A stretch of 64,000 nucleotides of DNA from Fusobacterium nucleatum_L (GTDB lineage: Bacteria > Fusobacteriota > Fusobacteriia > Fusobacteriales > Fusobacteriaceae), in the NCBI RefSeq assembly GCF_050231725.1, contig NZ_CP077172.1:1612001-1676000 (forward strand), given 5' to 3'. Of this stretch, positions 7,328 to 16,057 are shown piece by piece. Each line of letters opens with the position of its first letter. Position 1 is the first letter of the stretch. Both the position numbers and the translations under genes were made by a program. The notes below the pieces were generated by a model, which was not told the origin of the DNA, did no database searches, and saw only the letters and a program-made list of their open reading frames with translations.

Positions 7328-8761
7328 CTATACTTTTAATTCAGAATCCATTCCTATAAGATTTTTATATTTTTCAAGTATTGGCTTAATTTCTGTATCA
7401 ATAAATTTTTCTGTTTGTTCAGCTGCAAAACCAATAAAGTTTTTAGGCTCTAAAATAGAAAGTAACTTAGCTTTATCTAATTTAAAATAATCATCATTAA
7501 CTATTCTATCTATTAAATCATTATCTTTACCTTCAACTTTAACTTGTTTACCAGCTTCCATAGAATGAACTCTGATTCTTTCATGAAGTTCTTGTCTATC
7601 TCCACCAGCTTTTACACATTCCATTATTATATATTCAGTTGCCATAAATGGAAGTTCACTCATTATATGTTTTTCTATTATTTTATCATATACAACTAAA
7701 CCTTCCATAATATTGTTCCAAATAATTAATATTGCATCTACAGCTAAAAATGCTTGAGGTAATGATAATCTTTTATTAGCTGAATCATCAAGAGTTCTTT
7801 CAAACCATTGAGTTGAAGCAACCATTGCTGTACTTTGTTGTAATGATATAACAAACTTAGCAAGAGATGAAATTCTTTCACTTCTCATAGGATTTCTTTT
7901 ATATGCCATTGCAGATGAACCTATTTGACTTTTTTCAAAAGGTTCTTCAACTTCTTTTAAATGTTGTAATAATCTTAAATCATTAGTAAACTTATGAGCA
8001 GATTGAGCTATATTTGCAAGCAGATTCATTATTTCCGAGTCAACTTTTCTGTCATAAGTTTGACCTGTTACTGCAAATCTTTTATCAAAGCCCATTTTTT
8101 TAGAAACTAAAACATCTAATTCTTCAACTTTTGAAAAATCTCCATTGAATAAATCTTTAAAACTTGCTTGTGTACCAGTAGTTCCTTTAACACCTCTAAA
8201 TCTTAAAGTATTTTCTCTAAACTCTAATTCTTCTAAATCTAACAATAAAGATTGTAACCATAGTGTAGTTCTTTTTCCAACTGTTGTAAGTTGAGCAGCT
8301 TGGAAATGTGTAAATCCTAAAGTTGCAATACTTTTATTTTCCATTGCAAATTTAGAAAGGTTGTTCATAACATTTATAAGTTTAACTTTTATAATTTCAA
8401 GCCCATCTTTAATTTGAATTAAATCTGTGTTATCACCAACAAAAGCACTTGTAGCTCCTAAGTGAATAATAGGCATAGCTAAAGGTGCTTGTGTTCCAAA
8501 AGTATGAACATGAGCCATAACATCATGTCTAAATTCTTTCTCTTTTTTAGCAGCTAATTCATAATCTATATTATGAATATTTTTTTTCATTTCATCAATT
8601 TGTTCCTGAGATATATCAAGTCCTAGTTCTTTTTCAGATTCTGCAAGTGCAATCCAAAGTTTTCTCCAAGTTGAAAATTTTTTATCAGGTGAAAAGTTAT
8701 ACATCATCTCTTTTGAGCTGTATCTTTCACATAGTGGGTTTGAATAGATTTCGTTATTCAT
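7328..8761 (-). CDS. purB: Adenylosuccinate lyase
   Basis: PurB releases fumarate from SAICAR and from adenylosuccinate in purine synthesis. The 477-residue sequence carries the fumarase/aspartase-superfamily signature G-S-S-A-M-A-Y-K-R-N-P-M-R-S-E, the catalytic-region T-G-F-T-H-F-Q-A-A-Q and H-L-G-A-T-S. The signature has Ala where many family members have Pro. The start overlaps the end of rimI by 8 nt, pointing to translational coupling. Confidence 0.95.
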   Translation of the reverse strand: MNNEIYSNPLCERYSSKEMMYNFSPDKKFSTWRKLWIALAESEKELGLDISQEQIDEMKKNIHNIDYELAAKKEKEFRHDVMAHVHTFGTQAPLAMPIIHLGATSAFVGDNTDLIQIKDGLEIIKVKLINVMNNLSKFAMENKSIATLGFTHFQAAQLTTVGKRTTLWLQSLLLDLEELEFRENTLRFRGVKGTTGTQASFKDLFNGDFSKVEELDVLVSKKMGFDKRFAVTGQTYDRKVDSEIMNLLANIAQSAHKFTNDLRLLQHLKEVEEPFEKSQIGSSAMAYKRNPMRSERISSLAKFVISLQQSTAMVASTQWFERTLDDSANKRLSLPQAFLAVDAILIIWNNIMEGLVVYDKIIEKHIMSELPFMATEYIIMECVKAGGDRQELHERIRVHSMEAGKQVKVEGKDNDLIDRIVNDDYFKLDKAKLLSILEPKNFIGFAAEQTEKFIDTEIKPILEKYKNLIGMDSELKV

Positions 8762-9185
8762 TATTTACCTCCAATTTCATTATAATAGCATTTTCATTTG
8801 GTTCCGAATAATAATTTTTTCTAATTGATATTTCTTTAAAATTATTTTTTTTATAAAAATTTATTGCTATTTGATTACTTTCTCTTACTTCTAAAAAAAT
8901 ATCTTTTGTTTTTATTTTATCTAAAAGTTCTTGTGCAATACCTTTATTTCTGTATTCTTTAACAGTTGCTATTGCTAGAATTTCATAGACATCTATGCTA
9001 TCAAGAACCATTAAATATCCACAAACTTTATTTTCTATTAAATAAACATAGATAAATGAATTATCAGCTTTTATTAAAGTTTCAAGATATGTCTTGTTAA
9101 AAGCAGAATTTATAAAAATTTCTTTTTCTAAATTAAAAATTTGTTCTATATAATCTACATCATTGATTGCTAATTTTCTAATCAT
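8754..9185 (-). CDS. rimI: RimI-like ribosomal-protein alanine N-acetyltransferase (GNAT)
   Basis: The 143-residue GNAT domain has the acetyl-CoA loop R-N-K-G-I-A-Q-E-L-L near residue 100, preceded by the beta-strand I-L-A-I-A-T-V, and the C-terminal N-F-Y-K-K-N-N-F-K-E. This pattern and size fit RimI, which acetylates the N-terminus of ribosomal protein S18. Other small GNAT functions cannot be excluded. Its stop overlaps the purB start, and a long palindromic element lies just upstream. Confidence 0.75.
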   Translation of the reverse strand: MIRKLAINDVDYIEQIFNLEKEIFINSAFNKTYLETLIKADNSFIYVYLIENKVCGYLMVLDSIDVYEILAIATVKEYRNKGIAQELLDKIKTKDIFLEVRESNQIAINFYKKNNFKEISIRKNYYSEPNENAIIMKLEVNNE

Positions 9186-9221
9186 TAATATCCTCTACAC
9201 TTATATACTATAATAAAAATA

Positions 9222-9364
9222 GGTGAGTTACATTCTAAATTTTAGATAAAAAATTAAAGCAAGTGAGCAAAGTAAATCTCGACATGTTTGAGCATAGCGA
9301 GTTGGTCGAATTTACAGCGAAACGTTAATTTTTTATTGTTAAGAAATTTAGCTAGTAACGAACT
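9222..9364. repeat. 140-bp imperfect palindrome (probable dispersed hairpin element)
   Basis: The lepB-rimI intergenic region is one long interrupted inverted repeat. GTTAC (9227-9231) faces GTAAC (9355-9359), CTAAATTT faces AAATTTAG, TAAAAAATTAA faces TTAATTTTTTA, and GTAAAT (9272-9277) faces ATTTAC (9310-9315), with TCGAC facing GTCGA inside. The core is richer in G+C than its surroundings and holds no ORF. It looks like a MITE- or REP-type element and may also act as the lepB terminator. Only one copy is seen in this window. Confidence 0.7.
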
Positions 9365-9368
9365 ATTT

Positions 9369-10283
9369 TTATTTTACCAACCCTATTCTATTTAAAGGCC
9401 AAAATCTAACTAAGGCTCTTCCTCTTATTCTACTTTCTTTTACAAAGCCCCAATATCTTGAATCAAAACTGTTATCTGTATTATCTCCCAATGCTAAATA
9501 ATAGTTATCTTCTAGTGTAAATTCAACATTTTCTCCTGCCATAAGTTTATTTAGGATATCTTTGTTATGGATAAAATCTAAAATTGGACCTGTTTCTTCC
9601 CCATTAATAAGAAATTTTGTATTAGGCATAAGTTGATAAATTAAAGCTGAATTATTTTTTAATTCTTTTTGTATTTCTGCTATATCAAAAGAAGCAGCTT
9701 TATATGCCTCATTATAGTTACCAGCTGGAATAATTTCTAATTTATCACCTTTTTTAGGAATTATCCATTCTTTATTATCAATTCCTAGATTACTATATTT
9801 TCTAAAATTTGTTTCTTCACCATTTATATATAAAATATCATTTTCTATTTTTATTTTTTCACCTGGTAAGCCCATTGCTCTTTTTGTATATAAAACTTTA
9901 TCTTGAATAGGCTCTTTAAAAACTATAATACTATTTCTTTTTGGACTAGTGAATTTATACGAAACCATATCTGCAAAAACTCTATCTCCTACCTCTATTG
10001 TAGGTATCATAGAGCCAGTAGGAATTTTAAAGTTTCCTATATAAAATCTTTGAATAACTACAACTAATATAAGAGCAGTTCCTATTGTTTCAATATAATA
10101 AAGAGTTTTCTTTAAATATTTAACTTTCTTTTCACATGTTATATTATATTTTTCTAATATCTTATTAATAAATTTTTCTCTATGAGCATCAAATTTTTTA
10201 GCTAAGTCTTTTTCCTTTACAAAAATATAAATAAAGAAAAGTGTTAGGAAAAAATAAAATATTCCATAAAATATTATTTTCAT
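9369..10283 (-). CDS. lepB: Signal peptidase I
   Basis: LepB cleaves signal peptides of Sec and Tat substrates at the outer face of the inner membrane. The 304-residue protein has two N-terminal membrane helices (about 2-21 and 64-80), the nucleophile motif P-T-G-S-M-I-P-T (S91), the general-base lysine in Y-T-K-R-A-M-G-L-P-G (K134), and the C-terminal box G-D-N-T-D-N-S-F-D-S-R-Y-W-G. All catalytic parts are present. It has its own extended -10 promoter and ends at the palindromic element. Confidence 0.96.
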   Translation of the reverse strand: MKIIFYGIFYFFLTLFFIYIFVKEKDLAKKFDAHREKFINKILEKYNITCEKKVKYLKKTLYYIETIGTALILVVVIQRFYIGNFKIPTGSMIPTIEVGDRVFADMVSYKFTSPKRNSIIVFKEPIQDKVLYTKRAMGLPGEKIKIENDILYINGEETNFRKYSNLGIDNKEWIIPKKGDKLEIIPAGNYNEAYKAASFDIAEIQKELKNNSALIYQLMPNTKFLINGEETGPILDFIHNKDILNKLMAGENVEFTLEDNYYLALGDNTDNSFDSRYWGFVKESRIRGRALVRFWPLNRIGLVK

Positions 10284-10324
10284 TAATATTGTTCCTCCTA
10301 GTTAAGATAGTAAAAATCCTACTT

Positions 10325-10333
10325 ATTATACCA
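10325..10333 (-). promoter_or_regulatory. lepB extended -10 promoter
   Basis: On the minus strand the sequence TGGTATAAT forms a consensus extended -10 element about 40 nt upstream of the lepB ATG. No good -35 box is seen, which is common for extended -10 promoters. Confidence 0.6.
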
Positions 10334-10408
10334 TATTTTTTTTCTTTAAATTATATTTTATTGATAAAAATTTAAAGTTTTTTTATAAAAAAATTTTTGC
10401 TTTTTAAA

Positions 10409-10437
10409 TTGTAAATATAAAAAATAAATGTTATATT
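10409..10437 (+). promoter_or_regulatory. Promoter of the broken lipoprotein gene
   Basis: TTGTAA (10409-10414) and TATATT (10432-10437) with a 17-bp spacer precede the AAGGAG and ATG of the lipoprotein gene by about 65 nt. The rest of 10284-10512 is AT-rich spacer with the divergent lepB promoter and nothing else recognisable. Confidence 0.45.
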
Positions 10438-10512
10438 AGGATGTATATGTTTATTATAGAATAATTCTTATTAAAATAAGATTAATTTAGTAAAATAAAA
10501 AGGAGAATGTAT

Positions 10513-11438
10513 ATGAAAAAAATAAAAAGAATAGGAATATCAGTGTTTTTAATTTATTTTTATTAACGAATTGTAATAAAGATAAGAAAAAAGAAGAAAT
10601 TAAAAAAATGTTCAAATAGATGAAAAGGTTAAAAAAGGAGAATTTACAGAAAAAGAAAAGAAAATTATTGAATTGTTTAACAAAGATTCTTTAGAAAAAT
10701 TTTTGAAAAACACAAAAAAATGAAGAAAAGTTAGAAAATTCTAGTGAAGAAGAAGCAAATAAACTATATCAAGAATGGAGTGACTCATATGGAGAAAGTA
10801 ATGTAAATATTCCTTCTTTAATACAAGAATTGAATGCAGAGCATGAAAATGTTTTAAAAATTGTTTATCCTTATGTAGGTGAAGTTCCAGAAGATAAACT
10901 TAGTGGAGAGGATATAAAAATTGCAAATAAATTTTTAGATGATTATGGATTAAGAATAAAATACGTAGGAGAAGGTTATTATGAAATGGATGTAATAGCT
11001 AGTTTTTACTATGATTTATTTAAAAGCTATGTGAGTGATGATTACAAAGAATATTTGAGACTTACAGCGAAAGAAAGTGAAGAGTTATATGCTTCAGATG
11101 GAGGGATACTAATATCAGCCGAAGAATTAGGAGAGAGAATAGCATCTTGGGAAGACTTTTTAGAAAAATATCCTGATAGTGATCTTGCTCCTGTAGTAGA
11201 TGAAAATTGTAGATATTATAGAGTAGATTACATTAATGGTATGCCTAATACTCCAACAATGGAAGAAGATGAGAATGGAAAAATTAAAGGCATATATGAA
11301 GAAAATATGAAAGAATTTAATAGATTTATAAAAAAATATCCAAATAGTCCAACTGTTCAATTTATTGAGTATTTTCTTAAAAATTATAAAAATGATGATA
11401 TAGGTACAAAAATTTATGAAATGGTTGGCTTAAATTAA
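10513..11438 (+). pseudogene. Lipoprotein gene broken by three frameshifts
   Basis: The AGGAG at 10501-10505 and ATG at 10513 start a signal peptide (M-K-K-I-K-R-I-G-I-S-V-F-L) whose lipobox L-L-T-N-C is found only after a frame change near 10550-10562. Further frame changes fall in A-runs near 10600-10610 and 10712-10722. The last roughly 205 codons (from about 10820) are intact. They are acidic, Tyr-rich and helical, with two copies of a F-x-x-K-Y-P-x-S motif. The family is not recognised. All breaks lie in or near homopolymers, so they may be sequencing errors rather than real mutations. Confidence 0.75.
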
Positions 11439-11471
11439 TAAAGACTAAATATTAATTATTGGAGGTAGTTT

Positions 11472-12227
11472 ATGAAAAAGAAAATGATGTTTATAGTTTT
11501 GATTTTATTTATTATTTGTTCCTTAAATTTATTAGCTCTAAATTTTCCAGAAAAAGCTACTAAAGTAGAAGACTTTATTCCTAAGGGTTGGAAGAAGTTC
11601 ATAGTAAAAAAAGGTGATTTAAACAAAGATAAAATTGATGATATCGTTCTATTGATACAAAAGAATGATCCTAAAAATTTTAAAAATGCTGAAAGTGGCT
11701 ATATGTACATGCCTATAGAAAATGCCAACTTTAATCCTATCATAGTGCTAGTACTATTAAAAGATACGAATTCTCAATATAATTTAGTTGCTAAAAATGA
11801 TAAAGGTTTTATTGTTTCAGAAGGTAAAGCTCATGAAGAAGTTCTTGAAAGTATTGAAGATGAAAATTCAATAACTATAAAAAACAATACTCTAAGAATT
11901 TATACTTATTTTGAAGCTATTAGAGGAATGAGGTCTACTGAGTATGTTTTTAGATATCAAAATAATAGATTGGAACTTATTGGGCTAGAAATAAAAAGTT
12001 ATGGGAGACATTCAACTAGTGGAGACACAGAAGAGGATAATTATTCTATAAATTTTTCAACCAAAAAGCTAGAAAGGTATCGTTCATGGGGAAATATAAG
12101 TAGTGATAAGATAAAAGAAGAAAAAACAGTTAAAGATATAGATGTTGAACATAAATATATTTTAGATACTATGACAGAAGAAACAGCAAGCAAGATATTA
12201 GATAAATATGTTTATAAATATAATTAA
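11472..12227 (+). CDS. Secreted or periplasmic protein with a Ca-binding-like repeat
   Basis: The 251-residue protein has a clear Sec signal peptide (basic start, hydrophobic residues 6-22, then N-F-P-E). Just after comes G-D-L-N-K-D-K-I-D-D-I-V-L, a D-x-N-x-D-x-x-D calcium-loop pattern of the FG-GAP/VCBS type seen in exported proteins. The remainder is beta-rich with no known catalytic motif. It lies 33 nt after the broken lipoprotein gene, probably in the same transcript, and is followed by a terminator. The function is unknown. Confidence 0.75.
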   Translation: MKKKMMFIVLILFIICSLNLLALNFPEKATKVEDFIPKGWKKFIVKKGDLNKDKIDDIVLLIQKNDPKNFKNAESGYMYMPIENANFNPIIVLVLLKDTNSQYNLVAKNDKGFIVSEGKAHEEVLESIEDENSITIKNNTLRIYTYFEAIRGMRSTEYVFRYQNNRLELIGLEIKSYGRHSTSGDTEEDNYSINFSTKKLERYRSWGNISSDKIKEEKTVKDIDVEHKYILDTMTEETASKILDKYVYKYN

Positions 12228-12252
12228 AAAAATTTAATATTTAAGTAAGTAA

Positions 12253-12288
12253 AATAAGAGAGAAAATTATTCTCTCTTATTTTTTTTA
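12253..12288 (+). terminator. Intrinsic terminator after the secreted-protein gene
   Basis: A 12-bp perfect stem (12253-12264 with 12270-12281) with a 5-nt loop is followed by eight T residues, about 25 nt after the stop codon. Confidence 0.9.
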
Positions 12289-12344
12289 AATTTACTTGTT
12301 ATAATATTATTAAATATTATTTATACAAGATAAGGAAGATAAAA

Positions 12345-14879
12345 ATGAAAAAAAATACAAAATGGATTTTAGAAAATAAAACAAACTATGAGAAAATTTT
12401 TGAAGATAAAAATGAAAAAAAATTAGATTTTATTATTGAAGATTTAATTGAAAATAGAAATTTATCTCTGGATACAAATTTTGATTTCAATCCTTTTGAC
12501 TTAAAGGATATGGATATAGCTACTAAAAGAATTTTTGAAGCTATAAAAAATAATCAAAAAATTTATATCTATGGAGATTATGATGTTGATGGAATAACTT
12601 CTGTTTCACTTTTATATTTAGCACTTTCTGAATTAGGGGCAAATGTAGATTATTATATACCATTAAGAGATGAAGGTTATGGTTTAAATAAAGAAGCAAT
12701 ACAAAGTTTAAAGAATGAGAATGCAGATTTAGTTATTAGTGTAGATTGTGGAATAAATTCAATAGAGGATATTAATTTTGCCAATGAATTGAACTTAGAT
12801 TTTATAATAACTGATCACCACGAAATAACTGGAGATATTCCAAAAGCTCTTGCTGTTATAAATCCTAAAAGAGAAGAAAATATATACTCTTTTAAGTTCC
12901 TTGCAGGAGTAGGTACTGCCTTTATGTTGGTATATGCACTGTATTCTGAAGTAAATAAATTGAATGATTTAGAAAAATACTTAGATATTGTAGCAATAGG
13001 AACAGTAGCAGATATAGTTCCTTTGATATCAGATAATAGAAAATTTGTAAAAAAAGGTTTGGAAATTTTAAAAAATACTAGATGGATTGGTATTAAACAA
13101 CTACTTAGAAAAATATTTCCTGATAATTGGGATACAAGGGAATATTTTGCCTATGATGTAGGCTATATAATTGCACCAATTTTTAATGCTGCAGGGCGTT
13201 TAGAAGATGCAAAACAAGCAGTTAGTTTATTTATAGAAGAAGACGGCTTTAAATGTCTTTCAATTATAGAGAAACTTCTAGAAAATAATATAGAAAGAAA
13301 AAATATTCAAAAAAAGATTTTAGAGATGTCTATTGTTGAAATAGAAAAAAATCAATTATATAATAAAAATTTAATTTTGGTTGCAAATAAATCATTTCAT
13401 CATGGAATTATTGGAATAGTTGCTTCAAAAATTCTAGATAAATACTATAAACCAAGTATAATCATGGAAATCAAAGAAAGTGAAGGTCTTGCTACTGCTT
13501 CTTGTAGAAGTATTGAAGGTTTGAATATAGTTGAATGTTTAAATTCTGTTTCTGATATCTTAGTTAAGTATGGAGGTCATTCAGGAGCAGCAGGATTTAC
13601 AATAAAAATAGAAAACATTGAAGAATTTTATGAAAGAATCAATAAATATATTGAAGAAAATTTTGATAAAGATTTATTTATAAAAAAATTAAAAATAGAA
13701 AAAATTCTAGCAGCTTATAAAGTGAGTTATGAATTTTTAAAAGAACTAGAAATTTTAGAGCCTTATGGTTCTAAAAATCATACTCCTGTTTTCGCTTTCA
13801 GAAATTGTCAGTATGAAAATTTGAGATTTACAAAAAATAGCACTGAACATTTAATGTTGGATATAAAAAAAGATGGCTACTATTTTAAAAATTGTATATT
13901 TTTTGGCGGTGGAGATTATTATGATGTTATTTCAAGTTCAAAAAATATTGATATAGCTTTCAAATTGAAACTGGAAACTTTTAAAGATAAATATATCTGT
14001 AAATTACAACTTGAAGATATAAAAAACTCTGATGAAAATATTGATTTTAAAGATGATTATTTAGAATTAAATGGTAGGGATATTTCTTTTCCAATAGAAA
14101 CTGTTGTATATCCTAAAAGATTAGATATAGAAGACCCTTTAAACTTAGTTTTTAATGACTATGGTGTAGCTATAACTAAGGATAGAACAATTATTGAAAA
14201 TATAGATAGTAATTTGGCAAAAATTTTAACTATTTTAAAGAATGAATTTAACTATGAATTTTCTATAAAAATAAAGAAAAAATATTTAAAAACAGAAAAT
14301 ATAAATTTACATTTAGAGATTGATATAGTAAAAGATAACTACTTAAAATCTTTTCCTTTAAAGGAAGCTTTGATATTTAAAGAAATAAAAAAACTTTTGA
14401 TTGGAGATTTTGAATATAATTCTATACAAAAAAAGGTTTTATCTTCAATTTTTAAAGATAAGAAAAAAACTTTAGTAGTTATGGACAGAAAAAGAGGAGC
14501 AACAACAATAATTGAGACTATTAAAAGTTATTGTAAGTATAAAAATATAAGTTTTTCTATAAATGATGAAAAAGAAGAAGCAGGCTTTTATATTTTTGAA
14601 AATTTTGTAGGAGTAGAGAAAATAAATTTTTTGAGAACAGATAATATTCTTATAATTTCAAATACCAATATAGAAATTAAGGATTTTAATAAAATTATAG
14701 ATGATTATACCATACCTAAAAATGTTGAATACATAGATTATAATGATATAGATAAAATAAACAAAGATGATATTTTTTATTATAATTTTTTAACAAATAA
14801 GGATAAAGTAAAAATTTTAGATTTAGCAAAGAAAAAAGAGAAAGTTTTTTCTACAAAAGAAATAATTGTACATTTTTAG
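12345..14879 (+). CDS. recJ: Single-stranded-DNA-specific exonuclease RecJ
   Basis: RecJ degrades single-stranded DNA 5' to 3' in recombination and repair. DHH-family motifs are clear: motif I D-Y-D-V-D-G at about 78-83, S-V-D-C-G, the name-giving D-H-H (157-159), G-T-V-A-D-I-V-P, and the DHHA1 part with H-H-G-I-I-G-I-V-A and G-G-H-S-G-A-A-G-F. An OB-like region follows. At 844 residues it is much longer than E. coli RecJ (577). The C-terminal 270 or so residues, Lys/Asp-rich with no recognised motif, form an extension as in other long RecJ proteins. Confidence 0.93.
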   Translation: MKKNTKWILENKTNYEKIFEDKNEKKLDFIIEDLIENRNLSLDTNFDFNPFDLKDMDIATKRIFEAIKNNQKIYIYGDYDVDGITSVSLLYLALSELGANVDYYIPLRDEGYGLNKEAIQSLKNENADLVISVDCGINSIEDINFANELNLDFIITDHHEITGDIPKALAVINPKREENIYSFKFLAGVGTAFMLVYALYSEVNKLNDLEKYLDIVAIGTVADIVPLISDNRKFVKKGLEILKNTRWIGIKQLLRKIFPDNWDTREYFAYDVGYIIAPIFNAAGRLEDAKQAVSLFIEEDGFKCLSIIEKLLENNIERKNIQKKILEMSIVEIEKNQLYNKNLILVANKSFHHGIIGIVASKILDKYYKPSIIMEIKESEGLATASCRSIEGLNIVECLNSVSDILVKYGGHSGAAGFTIKIENIEEFYERINKYIEENFDKDLFIKKLKIEKILAAYKVSYEFLKELEILEPYGSKNHTPVFAFRNCQYENLRFTKNSTEHLMLDIKKDGYYFKNCIFFGGGDYYDVISSSKNIDIAFKLKLETFKDKYICKLQLEDIKNSDENIDFKDDYLELNGRDISFPIETVVYPKRLDIEDPLNLVFNDYGVAITKDRTIIENIDSNLAKILTILKNEFNYEFSIKIKKKYLKTENINLHLEIDIVKDNYLKSFPLKEALIFKEIKKLLIGDFEYNSIQKKVLSSIFKDKKKTLVVMDRKRGATTIIETIKSYCKYKNISFSINDEKEEAGFYIFENFVGVEKINFLRTDNILIISNTNIEIKDFNKIIDDYTIPKNVEYIDYNDIDKINKDDIFYYNFLTNKDKVKILDLAKKKEKVFSTKEIIVHF

Positions 14880-14883
14880 ATAC

Positions 14884-14912
14884 TTGATAAATAGATAGTT
14901 TTATTCTATAAT
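14884..14912 (+). promoter_or_regulatory. Promoter of the iron/family-1 solute ABC operon
   Basis: TTGATA (14884-14889) and a perfect TATAAT (14907-14912) are separated by 17 bp, giving a transcript that starts about 65 nt upstream of the binding-protein gene. Confidence 0.75.
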
Positions 14913-14949
14913 TAGTTATAATGTATTAAATTCATTAATTTTATAAAAA

Positions 14950-14984
14950 AGGAGGATGGAACTTATTATAGTTCCAAAGGAAAA
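14950..14984 (+). promoter_or_regulatory. Double ribosome site with a small hairpin before the binding-protein gene
   Basis: A very strong GGAGG (14951-14955) is followed by a 6-bp hairpin TGGAAC / GTTCCA (14957-14962 with 14971-14976) and then a second site AAAGGA (14977-14982) right before the ATG at 14985. An ATG at 14956 opens a 10-codon frame ending in an ATGA overlap with the gene start, but it is too close to GGAGG to be read efficiently. Confidence 0.4.
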
Positions 14985-16043
14985 ATGAAAAAAATTATTA
15001 AAGTTTTGTTAATGTCAATTGGTATGATTTTTATGTTTGTTGCTTGTGGAGGAGATAAAGAAAAAACAGAAGCAACTCCTGAAGCACAAGGTTCAAATGA
15101 ATTAGTAATTTATTCACCTAATGCTGATGATGAAGTAAATAAAATTATCCCAGCTTTTGAAGAAGCAACTGGAATAAAAGTTATTTTACAATCAATGGGA
15201 AGTGGAGATGTCCTTGCTAGAATAGGAGCAGAAAAAGAAAATCCACAAGCTGATATTAACTGGGGTGCTATAAGTATGGGTGTACTTGCAACAACTCCAG
15301 ATTTATGGGAAAGTTATACTTCTGAAAATGAAAAAAATGTTCCTGATGCTTATAAAAATACTACAGGTTTCTTTACAAACTATAAATTAGATGGTAGTGC
15401 TGCTTTACTTGTAAATAAAGATGTATTTGTAAAATTAGGATTAGATCCTGATAAATTTGTTGGATACAAAGATTTATTATGGCCAGAACTAAAAGGGAAA
15501 ATAGCTATGGGAGATCCAACAGCAAGTAGTAGTGCAATAGCAGAACTTACAAATATGTTACTTGTTATGGGAGAAAAAGCTTATGATGAAAAAGCTTGGG
15601 AATTCGTTGAAAAATTTATTTCTCAATTAGATGGAACTATTTTATCTTCATCTTCTCAAATTTATAAAGCTACTGCTGATGGGGAATATGCTGTTGGAGT
15701 TACTTATGAAAATCCAGCAATAACATTACTTCAAGATGGAGCTACTAATTTAAAACTTGTTTATCCAGAAGAGGGTTCTGTTTGGTTACCAGGAGCTGCT
15801 GCAATAGTTAAAAATGCACCTCATATGGAAAATGCTAAGAAGTTTATTGATTTTTTAATTTCAGATGAAGGGCAAAAAGTTGTTGCTGAAACTTCAACAA
15901 GACCAGTAAATACTTCTATAAAAAATACAAGTGAATTTATAAAACCATTTGATGAAATCAAAGTTGCTTATGAAGATATTCCTTACTGTGCAGAACACAG
16001 AAAAGAATGGCAAGAAAGATGGACTAATATATTAACAAAATAA
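14985..16043 (+). CDS. ABC transporter substrate-binding lipoprotein (iron(III)/family 1 type)
   Basis: The 352-residue protein starts with a lipoprotein signal (M-K-K-I-I-K ... F-V-A-C, acyl Cys at about 21), followed by a Gly/Glu-rich linker. The mature part opens with L-V-I-Y-S-P-N-A-D-D-E and contains G-I-K-V-I-L-Q, the hallmarks of AfuA/FbpA and phosphonate-type family-1 binding proteins. It delivers its ligand to the ATPase and fused permease encoded 14 nt and 1.1 kb downstream. Ferric iron is the most common ligand, but thiamine, phosphonate or polyamine relatives exist, so the substrate is inferred. Confidence 0.88.
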   Translation: MKKIIKVLLMSIGMIFMFVACGGDKEKTEATPEAQGSNELVIYSPNADDEVNKIIPAFEEATGIKVILQSMGSGDVLARIGAEKENPQADINWGAISMGVLATTPDLWESYTSENEKNVPDAYKNTTGFFTNYKLDGSAALLVNKDVFVKLGLDPDKFVGYKDLLWPELKGKIAMGDPTASSSAIAELTNMLLVMGEKAYDEKAWEFVEKFISQLDGTILSSSSQIYKATADGEYAVGVTYENPAITLLQDGATNLKLVYPEEGSVWLPGAAAIVKNAPHMENAKKFIDFLISDEGQKVVAETSTRPVNTSIKNTSEFIKPFDEIKVAYEDIPYCAEHRKEWQERWTNILTK

Positions 16044-16057
16044 TTAGGAGAAAATTA

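Noticed and set aside
14956..14988. 10-codon frame with ATGA overlap before the iron-type binding protein gene
   Set aside because: Its ATG directly touches the GGAGG, leaving no spacing for initiation. It is kept only as a note on the leader, not as a gene.
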